Shown: one piece after another, positions 1 to 7,942 of the stretch | Numbering within the stretch: the first letter of the stretch is position 1 | Layout: each line of letters starts with the position of its first letter | NCBI RefSeq assembly: GCF_900090225.1 | Contig: NZ_FMHY01000002.1 | Span: 4,092,001-4,156,000, forward strand | DNA: 64,000 bases | Origin: Micromonospora eburnea | GTDB taxonomy: Bacteria; Actinomycetota; Actinomycetes; Mycobacteriales; Micromonosporaceae | Reading direction: 5' to 3' | Position numbers and translations under genes: made by a program | The notes under the pieces: generated by a model | The model's input: only the letters and a program-made list of their open reading frames with translations | Database searches by the model: none | What the model was told of the DNA's origin: nothing

Positions 1-3000
1 TTGAGGTCGATGTTGCCGCTGCCGTCCACCAGGTCGGGCCAGAGTTCACCGGCCGACACCGTGTAAAACTGGTAGTCCGCCAGCAGCTCGACCACGTCGT
101 GGGCGACGGTCACGCCGACCTTCGACCGCACGTTGGTGCCGACACCGTGCTCGTGGCCGGCGAGGACCAGGAAGACATTCGGGTTACTCTCGACCACCTG
201 CTTGTAGAGCGGCGACCCGTCGGGCGCGGAGAACTCCGCTCCCCGGCCGTCCGGGTTGGTCGACGGCTTGAGGTAGTCGTGCGACAGCAGGATCCCGTTG
301 CGGTCCTTGTACCGCTTGAAGATCGAGTCGGCCCACTTGGCCTCCTGCGCGGTGACGCCGTACGACAGGCCGACCGCGACGAAGTCCAGGCCGCCGGCCG
401 AGAACAGGACGTAGTTGTTCTGGTTGTCCTTGCCGGGCGTCACGGTGCCGTCGGCGTTGGTCTTCTCGTCCCACGCGTGGTATTCGGTTCCCGCGGGCCA
501 CGACTTGGCCACCCGGTAGTACCGGTCGGCGCTGAAGCTCCTGCTGAACCGGGAGTCGGGTCCGTTCTCGGCGCCGAGCTGGTTGTCGTGGTTACCCGCG
601 ATGACCTGGTTCACCACGCCGTTGTCGTCGAGGATCTTCTGGTAGCTGGAGGCGGCCGCCAGCTCCTTGTCGACCTGCTCGTTCAGGCCCGGCCGTTGCA
701 GCGAGCCGTCCGGGTTCTTCGCCAGCGGGTCGTAGTAGTCGTTTTCGATGATGTCGCCGGTGTGCGCGGTGTACGCGATCTTGCGGCCGGCCTGGTTGTC
801 GGCGATCCACTGCGTCGTGTCGCGGTACGCCGCCGCCCAGATCGCCTGCTCCTCGGCCGTCTCGATGTCCGACGGCTCCTGCTTGCCGTTCCAGTTGTCG
901 TACGTGCCGCCGGCCGCACCCTCGGTGAGGTACTGCGTGTCGGTGAAGTGCGCGAGCGCGAAGTCGTAGGAGCCGGGGTCCTCGAAGCGGTCCTTGTCGT
1001 TCTGGGCGGAGGAGTCGCGCGGCGACAGGTCGTCGGCGAAGGGATCCTCGCCGGTGACCATGACGTGCACGGTGCCGCCGTCGCGGTACTCGTCGCCCAG
1101 CGGAGCGGCCAGGACGGTGTTCTGCTCGGCCTGACCACGGGAGCTGGTGAGCACGACCCACTTCTGGTGGGCCGGGTCCCACACGCGCAGCGCCACGACC
1201 CGCTCGGGATCGATGGTGCCCTCCCAGCGCAGGGTCGGCGTGGCGGCCTTGCCCACGTTCAGGTCGTACCGCTGGAACACCACGTCCCGGCCGGACGGCG
1301 TGTCGACGGTCCGGCCGTCGAGCGGGCGCAGCGAGTCGACCCTGACCGCCGCGTCGTGCGCGACGTCGAGGGTGGTCGGCACCGCGGTCGCCTCGCCCTG
1401 GTAGCCGGCGGTGGGCAGGACGATGTCCGCCTTGGTGAACGTGGCGGTGAGCGGTACACCGTCCACGGCGGGAATGGTCGCCGAGAGCACGGCGGACGGC
1501 TCGTTGGCGCCGGTCACGTTCGCGTTGAGCGCGGTCGGGACGTCCGGGATGTTGGCGCTGGTGAAGTGGATCTCCCGGGTGGCCGAGTTGCCGAGGGTGT
1601 CGGTCGCGGTGACGGCGATCGTGTGCGCCCCGGCGGGCAGGCCGTGGCCGATCTGGTCGCCCTGGGCGACCGGGTTGCCGTCCAGCGTGATCACCGGCGT
1701 GCCGGCGACACCGGACGCGTCCTTGATCTCGACGACCAACGCCACGGTCGAGGTCAGCTTCTGGCCCTCGGCGGGGACGCTGCTCGCGACCACGGGCGCG
1801 GTGTTGTCGGTGGTGAACCGCCGGGTCGAGGTCTTGTCACCGACGACGGCCTTGATGCTGTGTTCACCGTCCGTGAGCTGGGCGGTGTCGACGTCCGCGC
1901 GCCGGCCGAGGGCGGGCAGCGGGTCACCGTTCGTGGCGGCGATGTCGAACAGGATGGTCTTGGTCAGCGTGGCGTTGAAGCTGCTGCCGCAGGTGCCGTC
2001 ACCGATGAACACGGTCACGGGCTGGCCGACCGGGTAGCTCGCCGAACCGATCGTGACGGTGGTCCCGGCGATCTGCCGGGTCAGCTGGGTCGCCTCGCCG
2101 TCCAGCGGTACGAGTTCGAAGTCCCGCAGCGTGTAGTCGTCGTAGTTGTCGCAGCCGCCCGGCTTGCTGCTGCCGTGGTCGCTGCCGGCGACGAACTCGA
2201 CGACGTTGACGCCCGGGGAGAGCCACTCGTTGGGGAAGGAGAGATCGGCGACCTCCTTCTCCCAGATACCGAGGTTAAGCGGGATGCCGTTGATCAGCAC
2301 CCGGTTGTCGTAGCCGTTGTCGCTGCCGTTGCCGCCGACGAACACCCGCAGGTGCGCGTCGCCACCGGCCCGAAGGGTCTCGACGGTACGCGTCGTCGGC
2401 GCCCCGGCGATGTCGAAGTGGAACTCGGCCTCCTTGTTGGGGCCGCAGGTGCCGTCACCCAACGCGAGCGAGGCGGCCGTGGTCGCCGCCTTCGTCACCG
2501 AACCGCCGTCAGTGGTGAGGAGGTACGTCGTACCCGTGGTCACCGTTCCGTCCGTGCCGAGCGCGAGGTTGACCGAGGCGCGGGTGACCTTGAAGTCGTC
2601 GTGGTTCGCGCAGGTCTTGCCGTTCAGGGTGCCGTTGTAGTCGCCGGTTTTGACCTGGATGACGTTGTCCCCGGGGTGCAGGTACCGGTGGGGAAACTCC
2701 AGCGTCACGTCTTCCGCGCCGCTGACGCCGTAGTCGCCGCCGAGGTCCACGCGGTTGCCGTTGACCAGCAGGTAGTTGTGGTACTTCGCTTCGAGCGAGT
2801 TGCCCGCCTCGATCGTGAGGCCGAACGTCGCGGTGCCCGCTGCGAGCGTCTCGGCGTTCTCCGCCGGGTCGTCGTCGACGGCCAGCGACTCGACGGCGCC
2901 GGCGCTGCCGTCGCGTCCGGCGGCGATCACCGGCTGCGTGCCGCGGACGAGTGCGCCGTCGGCCGGGGTCACCTTCGGTGCGCCGGCGGGCGCGTTGTTG

Positions 3001-3824
3001 ACCCGGACGGTGACCTGGGTCGTGGCACCGGACCTCGTGGTCGCGGCGACGGTGTGCGTGCCGTTGGACAGCGTGGTGGTGTCCAGGTCGGCGGCGAGCC
3101 CGGCGGTGCTGCCGGGCTCGCCGGAGACGACGAAGGTCAGGTCCTGCGACAACAGGCGGGCCGAGCTGCCGCAGGTGCCGTCGCCGAAGGTGTAGCTGAA
3201 GTTGTTCTGCTCACCGTCGGCCACGACGCCGAGCAGGCTCAGGCTGAGGCTGCTCAGCGCGAAGTCGTCGTAGTTGGGGCAGCGCAGTCCTTCCCCGTTG
3301 GGCAACTGGTTCACGCCGGTGGCGTTGGCGTTGGTGGTGTCCACCCAGTTCCATCCGGCGCGTACGGTGATCTTGTTGATCCCGGTGTGCAGCCAGGCGC
3401 CGGGAAAGTCGAGGGTGCCGCTGCGCCCACCGGGAATGTCCGGGAAGAAGATGTGCTCTGCCTCGGTGGTGTGGCCGTTGACCGTGATGTAGTTGTGGTA
3501 CCGGGCCTCGGTGCCGTTGCCGCCCATGTCGAACCCGAAGTGCGCGGTGCCCGCGGTCCGCTCGGCGTCCACGGTGCGGCCGTCGACGGACAACGAGACG
3601 ACCGAGTCGTCCTCGATGGCCGGTTCGGCGTTGACCTCGACCGTGCCCTCCAGGGTCTGTCCGTCACTCAGGTTGAGCACCGGCGCGCTGCCGGCGGCCG
3701 GCACCGCGCCGGCCACGGTGGGGGCGATCGTGACGGTCGATCCGCCGACGAGCGCGACGGCCAGCACGGCCGTCAGCAGCCGCGCCCAGGTGCCGTCCCT
3801 GCCAGATGGTGGTAAAGGGGTCAT
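1..3824 (-). CDS. Large exported multidomain metallophosphoesterase (3' end outside window)
   Basis: Predicted exported calcineurin-like phosphoesterase of more than 1,270 residues. The start is an ATG with AAGGAG 9 nt upstream, followed by a signal peptide (charged N-terminus, hydrophobic core, AGA-like cleavage site near residue 40). Residues about 85-610 hold three copies of a module of about 140 residues, each with a YHNY/YDNR..NG strand, a C-x-N-x-DDF/DDY motif and a GDGTCG motif. An Ig-like segment follows (about 665-745). The phosphoesterase domain occupies the C-terminal third: TDTQ near residue 960 where the family usually has D-x-H, then TGDII, AGNHD near 1078, LSHD and AGHEHG near 1221, which together make the dimetal site. 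It is last in an operon with a nickel/cobalt exporter, 14 nt downstream of that gene. The substrate is unknown; secreted nucleotide or phosphodiester hydrolysis is an inference. The stop codon lies beyond the left edge. Confidence 0.88.
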   Translation of the reverse strand, partial: MTPLPPSGRDGTWARLLTAVLAVALVGGSTVTIAPTVAGAVPAAGSAPVLNLSDGQTLEGTVEVNAEPAIEDDSVVSLSVDGRTVDAERTAGTAHFGFDMGGNGTEARYHNYITVNGHTTEAEHIFFPDIPGGRSGTLDFPGAWLHTGINKITVRAGWNWVDTTNANATGVNQLPNGEGLRCPNYDDFALSSLSLSLLGVVADGEQNNFSYTFGDGTCGSSARLLSQDLTFVVSGEPGSTAGLAADLDTTTLSNGTHTVAATTRSGATTQVTVRVNNAPAGAPKVTPADGALVRGTQPVIAAGRDGSAGAVESLAVDDDPAENAETLAAGTATFGLTIEAGNSLEAKYHNYLLVNGNRVDLGGDYGVSGAEDVTLEFPHRYLHPGDNVIQVKTGDYNGTLNGKTCANHDDFKVTRASVNLALGTDGTVTTGTTYLLTTDGGSVTKAATTAASLALGDGTCGPNKEAEFHFDIAGAPTTRTVETLRAGGDAHLRVFVGGNGSDNGYDNRVLINGIPLNLGIWEKEVADLSFPNEWLSPGVNVVEFVAGSDHGSSKPGGCDNYDDYTLRDFELVPLDGEATQLTRQIAGTTVTIGSASYPVGQPVTVFIGDGTCGSSFNATLTKTILFDIAATNGDPLPALGRRADVDTAQLTDGEHSIKAVVGDKTSTRRFTTDNTAPVVASSVPAEGQKLTSTVALVVEIKDASGVAGTPVITLDGNPVAQGDQIGHGLPAGAHTIAVTATDTLGNSATREIHFTSANIPDVPTALNANVTGANEPSAVLSATIPAVDGVPLTATFTKADIVLPTAGYQGEATAVPTTLDVAHDAAVRVDSLRPLDGRTVDTPSGRDVVFQRYDLNVGKAATPTLRWEGTIDPERVVALRVWDPAHQKWVVLTSSRGQAEQNTVLAAPLGDEYRDGGTVHVMVTGEDPFADDLSPRDSSAQNDKDRFEDPGSYDFALAHFTDTQYLTEGAAGGTYDNWNGKQEPSDIETAEEQAIWAAAYRDTTQWIADNQAGRKIAYTAHTGDIIENDYYDPLAKNPDGSLQRPGLNEQVDKELAAASSYQKILDDNGVVNQVIAGNHDNQLGAENGPDSRFSRSFSADRYYRVAKSWPAGTEYHAWDEKTNADGTVTPGKDNQNNYVLFSAGGLDFVAVGLSYGVTAQEAKWADSIFKRYKDRNGILLSHDYLKPSTNPDGRGAEFSAPDGSPLYKQVVESNPNVFLVLAGHEHGVGTNVRSKVGVTVAHDVVELLADYQFYTVSAGELWPDLVDGSGNIDL

Positions 3825-3838
3825 GGTGCGATATCTCC

Positions 3839-4633
3839 TTAACTGACGGCGGCGAGGCGGATCGCGGCGACCGCGACCAGGCCGACGCCGAACAACGTGA
3901 TGCCGGCGGCGGCGAGTACCGGGGCCACGCGGGTGGCCAGTCGCAGGACGGTGCGCGACCGGGCACCGCGGACGACCGCCGAGCTGCCGGCGACCGCGAG
4001 CAGCCCGACCCCGAACAACACGACGGCCATGCCAACACCGAACGCCAGGACCAGCAGCAACGCGAAGCCGGCGCGCCCGATGAACAGCCCACTCGCCAGC
4101 ACGAGAAAGGCGGCCGGCGACGGGGTGAGGCCACCGGAGACGCCGAGCAGGAGCAGGCCGGGCCGGTTTCCCCCGTCGTGGTCGTGACCGTGCGGGTGGT
4201 CGTGACCGTGCCGGTGGTGGTGGTCGTGGCTGTGGGCGTGCCCGCCGGCGCCGACGCGAAGGTGCCGGCGTACCAGCCAGAGGCCGGTCGCCAGCACGAG
4301 CAGGCCGGCGCCCAGTTGCAGCCAGCTCGTGAGCTGCTCCATCCGGATGACGTCCGAGAGGGACAGGAACGCCCACGCCACGCCGATCACCAGCACGGAG
4401 AGCGTGTGCATGACCGCCACCGAACCGCCCAACCAGGCGGCGTCGCGGATCCGGCCGCGCGACCCGACGAGGTAGGCAGCGGCCAGGCTCTTGCCGTGAC
4501 CCGGCGCCACCGCGTGGCCGGCGCCGGCGACGAACGCGAGCAAAAACGCCAGCGGCGGCACGCCCGGTGAGTGGATCAGGCTCTGCAACCGGTCCGAAAC
4601 GGACGCGACGTCGACGACGAGGACGGCGGTCAT
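3839..4633 (-). CDS. NicO/RcnA-type nickel/cobalt exporter
   Basis: Polytopic membrane protein of 264 residues. The conserved GHAVAPGHGK motif lies in the first membrane segment (about residues 37-48), and about six hydrophobic segments follow. A strongly His-rich cytoplasmic loop at about 130-155 (HAHSHDHHHRHGHDH and following) is the hallmark of NicO/RcnA-family exporters and would bind Ni(II) or Co(II) before export. Its ATG overlaps the stop of the upstream secreted-protein gene by 4 nt (ATGA), so translation is probably coupled. The phosphoesterase gene follows 14 nt later. The family assignment is firm; the metal is inferred. Confidence 0.88.
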   Translation of the reverse strand: MTAVLVVDVASVSDRLQSLIHSPGVPPLAFLLAFVAGAGHAVAPGHGKSLAAAYLVGSRGRIRDAAWLGGSVAVMHTLSVLVIGVAWAFLSLSDVIRMEQLTSWLQLGAGLLVLATGLWLVRRHLRVGAGGHAHSHDHHHRHGHDHPHGHDHDGGNRPGLLLLGVSGGLTPSPAAFLVLASGLFIGRAGFALLLVLAFGVGMAVVLFGVGLLAVAGSSAVVRGARSRTVLRLATRVAPVLAAAGITLFGVGLVAVAAIRLAAVS

Positions 4634-5346
4634 GACACGGCTCGCCGTGGCCTCAGCCGCCGGGACAGCAGCAGCACGGCGATCGCGACGAGCAGCCCGC
4701 CGCCGACCACGGCACCGATCTGGACAGTCGCGCTGCGGCCGAGGTTCGTGCCGCCCGTCGCCGGTGCGTCGCCGAGGATCCAGTCGTGCGAGAACTCCCC
4801 CGACCCGTACACCGCGCGTTCACCGCCGGGGCCGGTGGCCAACGTCTGGTACGCCGGGTTGAGGTCGGTCAACATCCGTACCCCGACCGTGGCCGTGCCG
4901 ACCGGCGCGGGGCAGGTGTAGTCGATGCTCGCCCCCGTCCTGGCGAGGTCGACCGGCGGCTCGACGGAGCCCGTGCACGGTCGTCCGCCGCTGGCGACCG
5001 TGATCTGCTTCAACAGGTAGGCCGCGAACCGGTCGGAGGGCCCGACCGTCGCCGCGTCCGTGTCCTCGAAGAAGACGGCGCCGTCGAGCATGACCCGGTC
5101 CTGCGGCAGCAGGCCGAGCGCGACCCCGAGCAGGGTCAGGTCGTCGAGGCCGCCGACCTGCCACCGCACGTGTACGACCTCGGGCCGGTCCCGGTCGGCC
5201 GCGATGGCCACGGTCTGTGGCGCACCGAACGGGTGCGCTCCCGCCGGGGTGGGCGCGGCGAGCACCGCCGCGACGAACGCCACCACCACCGCGAGGCCGC
5301 TCGCCGGTCCACGCCGAGGACGACGTCTGTGTGGGGCCAAGACCAA
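4630..5346 (-). CDS. Secreted C-terminally membrane-anchored protein coupled to the NicO exporter
   Basis: A 238-residue protein with an N-terminal signal peptide ending near APTPAGA, an extracellular domain with one Cys pair (PCTG and YTCP), and a C-terminal hydrophobic helix followed by RRLRPRR. The topology is therefore a surface domain anchored by one C-terminal membrane segment. Genes of this kind commonly precede NicO exporters in actinomycetes; a periplasmic accessory role in metal handling is inferred. The annotated start is TTG with a weak GGAG close by; a second TTG two codons on is equally possible. Confidence 0.72.
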   Translation of the reverse strand: MVLAPHRRRPRRGPASGLAVVVAFVAAVLAAPTPAGAHPFGAPQTVAIAADRDRPEVVHVRWQVGGLDDLTLLGVALGLLPQDRVMLDGAVFFEDTDAATVGPSDRFAAYLLKQITVASGGRPCTGSVEPPVDLARTGASIDYTCPAPVGTATVGVRMLTDLNPAYQTLATGPGGERAVYGSGEFSHDWILGDAPATGGTNLGRSATVQIGAVVGGGLLVAIAVLLLSRRLRPRRAVS

Positions 5347-5630
5347 CGCTCCGGTCTGTCGGTACCTGCGCCGCGCGGAAGACGCGACCGGAGCTGAGCC
5401 TGTCGAGCGTTCGAGAACACCACGGCGTTCACCAGCCAGCAGCAGTGAACATCAACGTGAACAGTTAGTTGATCAATCGGGCCTCGGCCCCGGACCGACC
5501 GGTGCTACCGTCTTCGGTGTGATGTCCGGGTGGATCCCGGCGCCGCGTCAGTCGCACGAGACCGGGAGGATCGCGACGCGCGCCGCCGCCACCTCGAATC
5601 ACCCCGATGGTCGAAAGGGGGTGAGGCTCA

Positions 5631-5822
5631 ATGACTACCCCGATGCGAGGCGGCGATGTTGTCACCGTGACCGTGACCAAGGTCCTGCCGTTCGGCGTGC
5701 TCGTCGAGACTCCGGCAGGCGTGCCCGGGCTCGTACGCGGCGCCAGGGCCGAGGTCGGCGCGGTCACGACCGTACGCGTGCACGAGTTCGACGGCGAACG
5801 GTTCGCGGCAAGCCCGAGGTGA
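5631..5822 (+). CDS. Small S1-like (OB-fold) RNA-binding protein
   Basis: A 63-residue protein that is essentially one short S1-like OB fold: GDVVTVTVTKVLPFGVLVET, then a GLV segment and a terminal strand VTTVRVHEFDGERF. The KVLPFGVLV pattern matches the G-x-V-x-x-x-x-x-FG-(V/A)-(F/L)-V core of S1 domains. The ATG is preceded by GGGGGTGAGG. The gene stands alone and converges on the gntR gene, with a strong hairpin between them. Nucleic-acid binding is inferred from the fold; the target is unknown. Confidence 0.7.
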   Translation: MTTPMRGGDVVTVTVTKVLPFGVLVETPAGVPGLVRGARAEVGAVTTVRVHEFDGERFAASPR

Positions 5823-5827
5823 GTGAG

Positions 5828-5865
5828 GTGGCCGGGCGAGCGTCGCGTGACGCGCGCCCGGCCAC
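5828..5865. terminator. Bidirectional hairpin terminator
   Basis: Perfect 11-bp stem (GTGGCCGGGCG with CGCCCGGCCAC), with a further GCGTC/GACGC pairing inside. It starts 5 nt after the S1-like stop and ends 17 nt before the gntR stop on the other strand, so it can serve both convergent transcripts. No U tract, as is usual in high-GC actinomycetes. Confidence 0.7.
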
Positions 5866-5882
5866 ACCGCCCGGGCAGCGGT

Positions 5883-6650
5883 TCAGCGGCGGGTGAGCAG
5901 GGAGGTGACCCGCATCCGCTCGCTGTGGATCCACACGTCGGAGTACTCGATCGCGCGGCCGTCGTCGAGGTAGGTGATCTGCTCCAGATACAGCAGCGGG
6001 AAACCCACCGGCACACCGAGCGCTTCGGCGACCCGGCCGGTGGCGGCGGTGGCGGTGAAGGTCCGCCGACCGGTGGTGATCTTCAGCCCGTAGTCGTTCT
6101 CCAGCACGCCGAACAGGGAACGGTCGGTCAGGTCCGCCTGCTCCAGGCCGGGGGCCAGGTCGGTACGGACATAGTTGACCAGCCAGGCCACCGGCCCGGT
6201 GGAGGTGGACCGCAGCCGCTCCAGGCACAGCACCGGCTGGCCGGGCCGCAGGTCGAGCAGCGTGGCCAACGGCGGCGGGGCGGCCGTCACGCGGTGCGTG
6301 ACCACCTGGGTGGTGTACGAGACGCCCTGCCGGGCGAAGTCCTCCGACAGGGTGGTCAACTTCTGCGCGATGGACGGCTCGATCGCGGTCGATGTGACGA
6401 AGGTGCCGCGCCCGCGTACCTGCACGAGCAGGCCGTCACGGATCAGTGTGGACAGCGCCCGACGCAGCGTACCCCGGGAGATCTTCAGTTCGGCGGCGAG
6501 TTCGGGCTCGCTGCGCAGCCGGTAGTGCGGCGGCCATTCGCCCGTCACGATCCTGGCGCGGATCTGCTCGGACACCTGGGCGTGCAGCGGCGCCGGGGCG
6601 TCGCGGTCCAGCCGCTCGGTCGTTTCGTGGGGGCTTGACTGGTCGGACAT
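5883..6650 (-). CDS. GntR/HutC-family transcriptional regulator (UTRA domain)
   Basis: 255 residues. The N-terminal winged helix (about 20-85) contains LRSEPELAAELKISRGTLRR and the wing VQVRGRGTFV. The C-terminal UTRA effector domain (about 95-250) ends in IEYSDVWIHSERMRV, typical of HutC-type sugar sensors. The ATG has GGAAGG 4 nt upstream, which is preferred over longer in-frame readings into deoC. It is the last gene of the ribose-type operon, 83 nt after deoC, and is the obvious candidate to control that operon by binding a phosphosugar. The palindrome at 12508-12529 is its most likely operator; this is inference. Confidence 0.9.
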   Translation of the reverse strand: MSDQSSPHETTERLDRDAPAPLHAQVSEQIRARIVTGEWPPHYRLRSEPELAAELKISRGTLRRALSTLIRDGLLVQVRGRGTFVTSTAIEPSIAQKLTTLSEDFARQGVSYTTQVVTHRVTAAPPPLATLLDLRPGQPVLCLERLRSTSTGPVAWLVNYVRTDLAPGLEQADLTDRSLFGVLENDYGLKITTGRRTFTATAATGRVAEALGVPVGFPLLYLEQITYLDDGRAIEYSDVWIHSERMRVTSLLTRR

Positions 6651-6733
6651 GGCGCCTTCCGGAGGGCCCGTCGCCCCTCGACGTCGGTGGTGGTGCGGCC
6701 ACCGGGCGCTGGTGTCGAGGGGCGACGGACGAA

Positions 6734-7441
6734 TCAGTAGCTGGTGGTGTGCTCGTCGGCCTTGTTGGTGACGATAGCCACTCCGGCGCTGGTGCCGAGC
6801 AGCACCGCCCCGGCGCGCAGCAGGGACACGGCCTGCTCGAAGGACTTGATTCCGCCGGAGGCCTTGACCTGTACGCCTTCTGGGGCACGGGCCACCAGGT
6901 AGGCGACGCTGTCGGGGTTGGCGATCTCGACCGCGCCGCTGCTGGAGTTCTTGAGGAACGCGGCACCGGCCTCGATGGACAGCTCGACGGCGGCCTCCCG
7001 CTCCTCCGGCGTGAGCAGCGGCAGCTCCAGCATGACCTTGATCGGGACGCCGGCCGCCTTGACCACGCCCGCGATGTCGTCGCGGAACGCGTCGTACCGG
7101 CCGCTCTTGAGCCAGCCGATCTGCACGCCGATGTCGATCTGGGTGGCGCCGGCCCGGACCAGGCTCTCCGCCTCGGCGGCCTTGCCGGCGCTGGTGGTCA
7201 CGCCGACCGTCGGGAAGTCCAGCGCCGAGGCGACCGCGATGCCGGTGCCGCGCAGCACCTCGGCGACCTCGGAAACCCAGGAGCCGGGCACCATCGCGGC
7301 GTTGAAGCCGTACCGGATGGTCTCCTCGGCGTGCGCGACGATCTGGTCCCGGGTGATCCCGACGTCGATGAGGGTGTGCTGGATGTAGGGGGCCAACGTC
7401 TCGGGGGTGAGGTCGACGTCGGACTGGATGGCAGTGCTCAC
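6734..7441 (-). CDS. deoC: Deoxyribose-phosphate aldolase family (DeoC)
   Basis: 235 residues, a class I aldolase TIM barrel. Both active-site lysines are visible: the Schiff-base Lys in FLKNSSSG and the second Lys in VKASGGI. The family reaction is 2-deoxyribose 5-phosphate to glyceraldehyde 3-phosphate plus acetaldehyde. Placement after rbsD and before gntR suggests it extends the ribose uptake route to deoxyribose or nucleoside-derived sugars, though DeoC/LacD-like enzymes with other phosphosugar substrates cannot be excluded. The start is the GTG with GGAG 6 nt upstream; a TTG 12 nt earlier would add MEKN and place the ribosome site inside the gene. Confidence 0.88.
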   Translation of the reverse strand: MSTAIQSDVDLTPETLAPYIQHTLIDVGITRDQIVAHAEETIRYGFNAAMVPGSWVSEVAEVLRGTGIAVASALDFPTVGVTTSAGKAAEAESLVRAGATQIDIGVQIGWLKSGRYDAFRDDIAGVVKAAGVPIKVMLELPLLTPEEREAAVELSIEAGAAFLKNSSSGAVEIANPDSVAYLVARAPEGVQVKASGGIKSFEQAVSLLRAGAVLLGTSAGVAIVTNKADEHTTSY

Positions 7442-7486
7442 GTTTTTCTCCAAGGTTGCTACGTCGGGTGCGGTGGTTGCCGCGAC

Positions 7487-7942
7487 CTACATCCGGTCCC
7501 GGTAGTAGTCGGGGACGATCACTCCGGGCTCGTCGAACCAGCGCGGCACGTCCACGCCGCAGATCAGTCCGACGTTGCCCCACGGGTTGAAGGCGCCGGT
7601 CCGCACGATCGCCTTCGCCTGGTGGGCGAGTTCGCCGAGCATCTCGGTGTGCTGCCGGGTGGTCAGCGGCACGCCCGGGAACCGCTGCCCCAGCCAGTCC
7701 GCGAGCGGCCGGTTGTGGGTGGTGACGTCCTCGGCGACCACGACGCCCTCGACGATGATCTCGTCGGCGACGAGGTCCAGCACGGTGGTCAGCGCGGGCA
7801 GGTCCTCGGCGATGGCCAGGTCGATGCGGTGCGCGGTACGCGGGATCGGGAAGCCGGCGTCGACCACGAGCAGGAGGTCGGTGTGGCCGAGTGTGGCGAG
7901 CGCCCCGGACAGCTCGGCGTTGAGCAGACCCTTGCGTTTCAT
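7487..7942 (-). CDS. rbsD: D-ribose pyranase
   Basis: 151 residues with the RbsD/FucU hallmarks: MKRKGLLN start, LGHTDLL with the catalytic His, DAGFPIP, and GAFNPWGNVGL near the C-terminus. The enzyme interconverts pyranose and furanose ribose so that ribokinase receives the furanose form. Its ATG overlaps the stop of the ABC ATPase gene by 4 nt. It is followed by deoC after 45 nt. Confidence 0.93.
   Translation of the reverse strand: MKRKGLLNAELSGALATLGHTDLLLVVDAGFPIPRTAHRIDLAIAEDLPALTTVLDLVADEIIVEGVVVAEDVTTHNRPLADWLGQRFPGVPLTTRQHTEMLGELAHQAKAIVRTGAFNPWGNVGLICGVDVPRWFDEPGVIVPDYYRDRM

Noticed and set aside
99..3815. Very long plus-strand open frame (about 1,238 codons)
   Set aside because: It is the mirror of the minus-strand phosphoesterase gene. 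Its translation is Val/Arg/Gly-rich with no domain, while the minus strand has a signal peptide, metal motifs and a ribosome site.
5883..7583. Single 566-codon reading of gntR with extra N-terminus
   Set aside because: The extra part overlaps deoC in another frame and is Arg-rich noise. The real start is the ATG at 6650 with GGAAGG.
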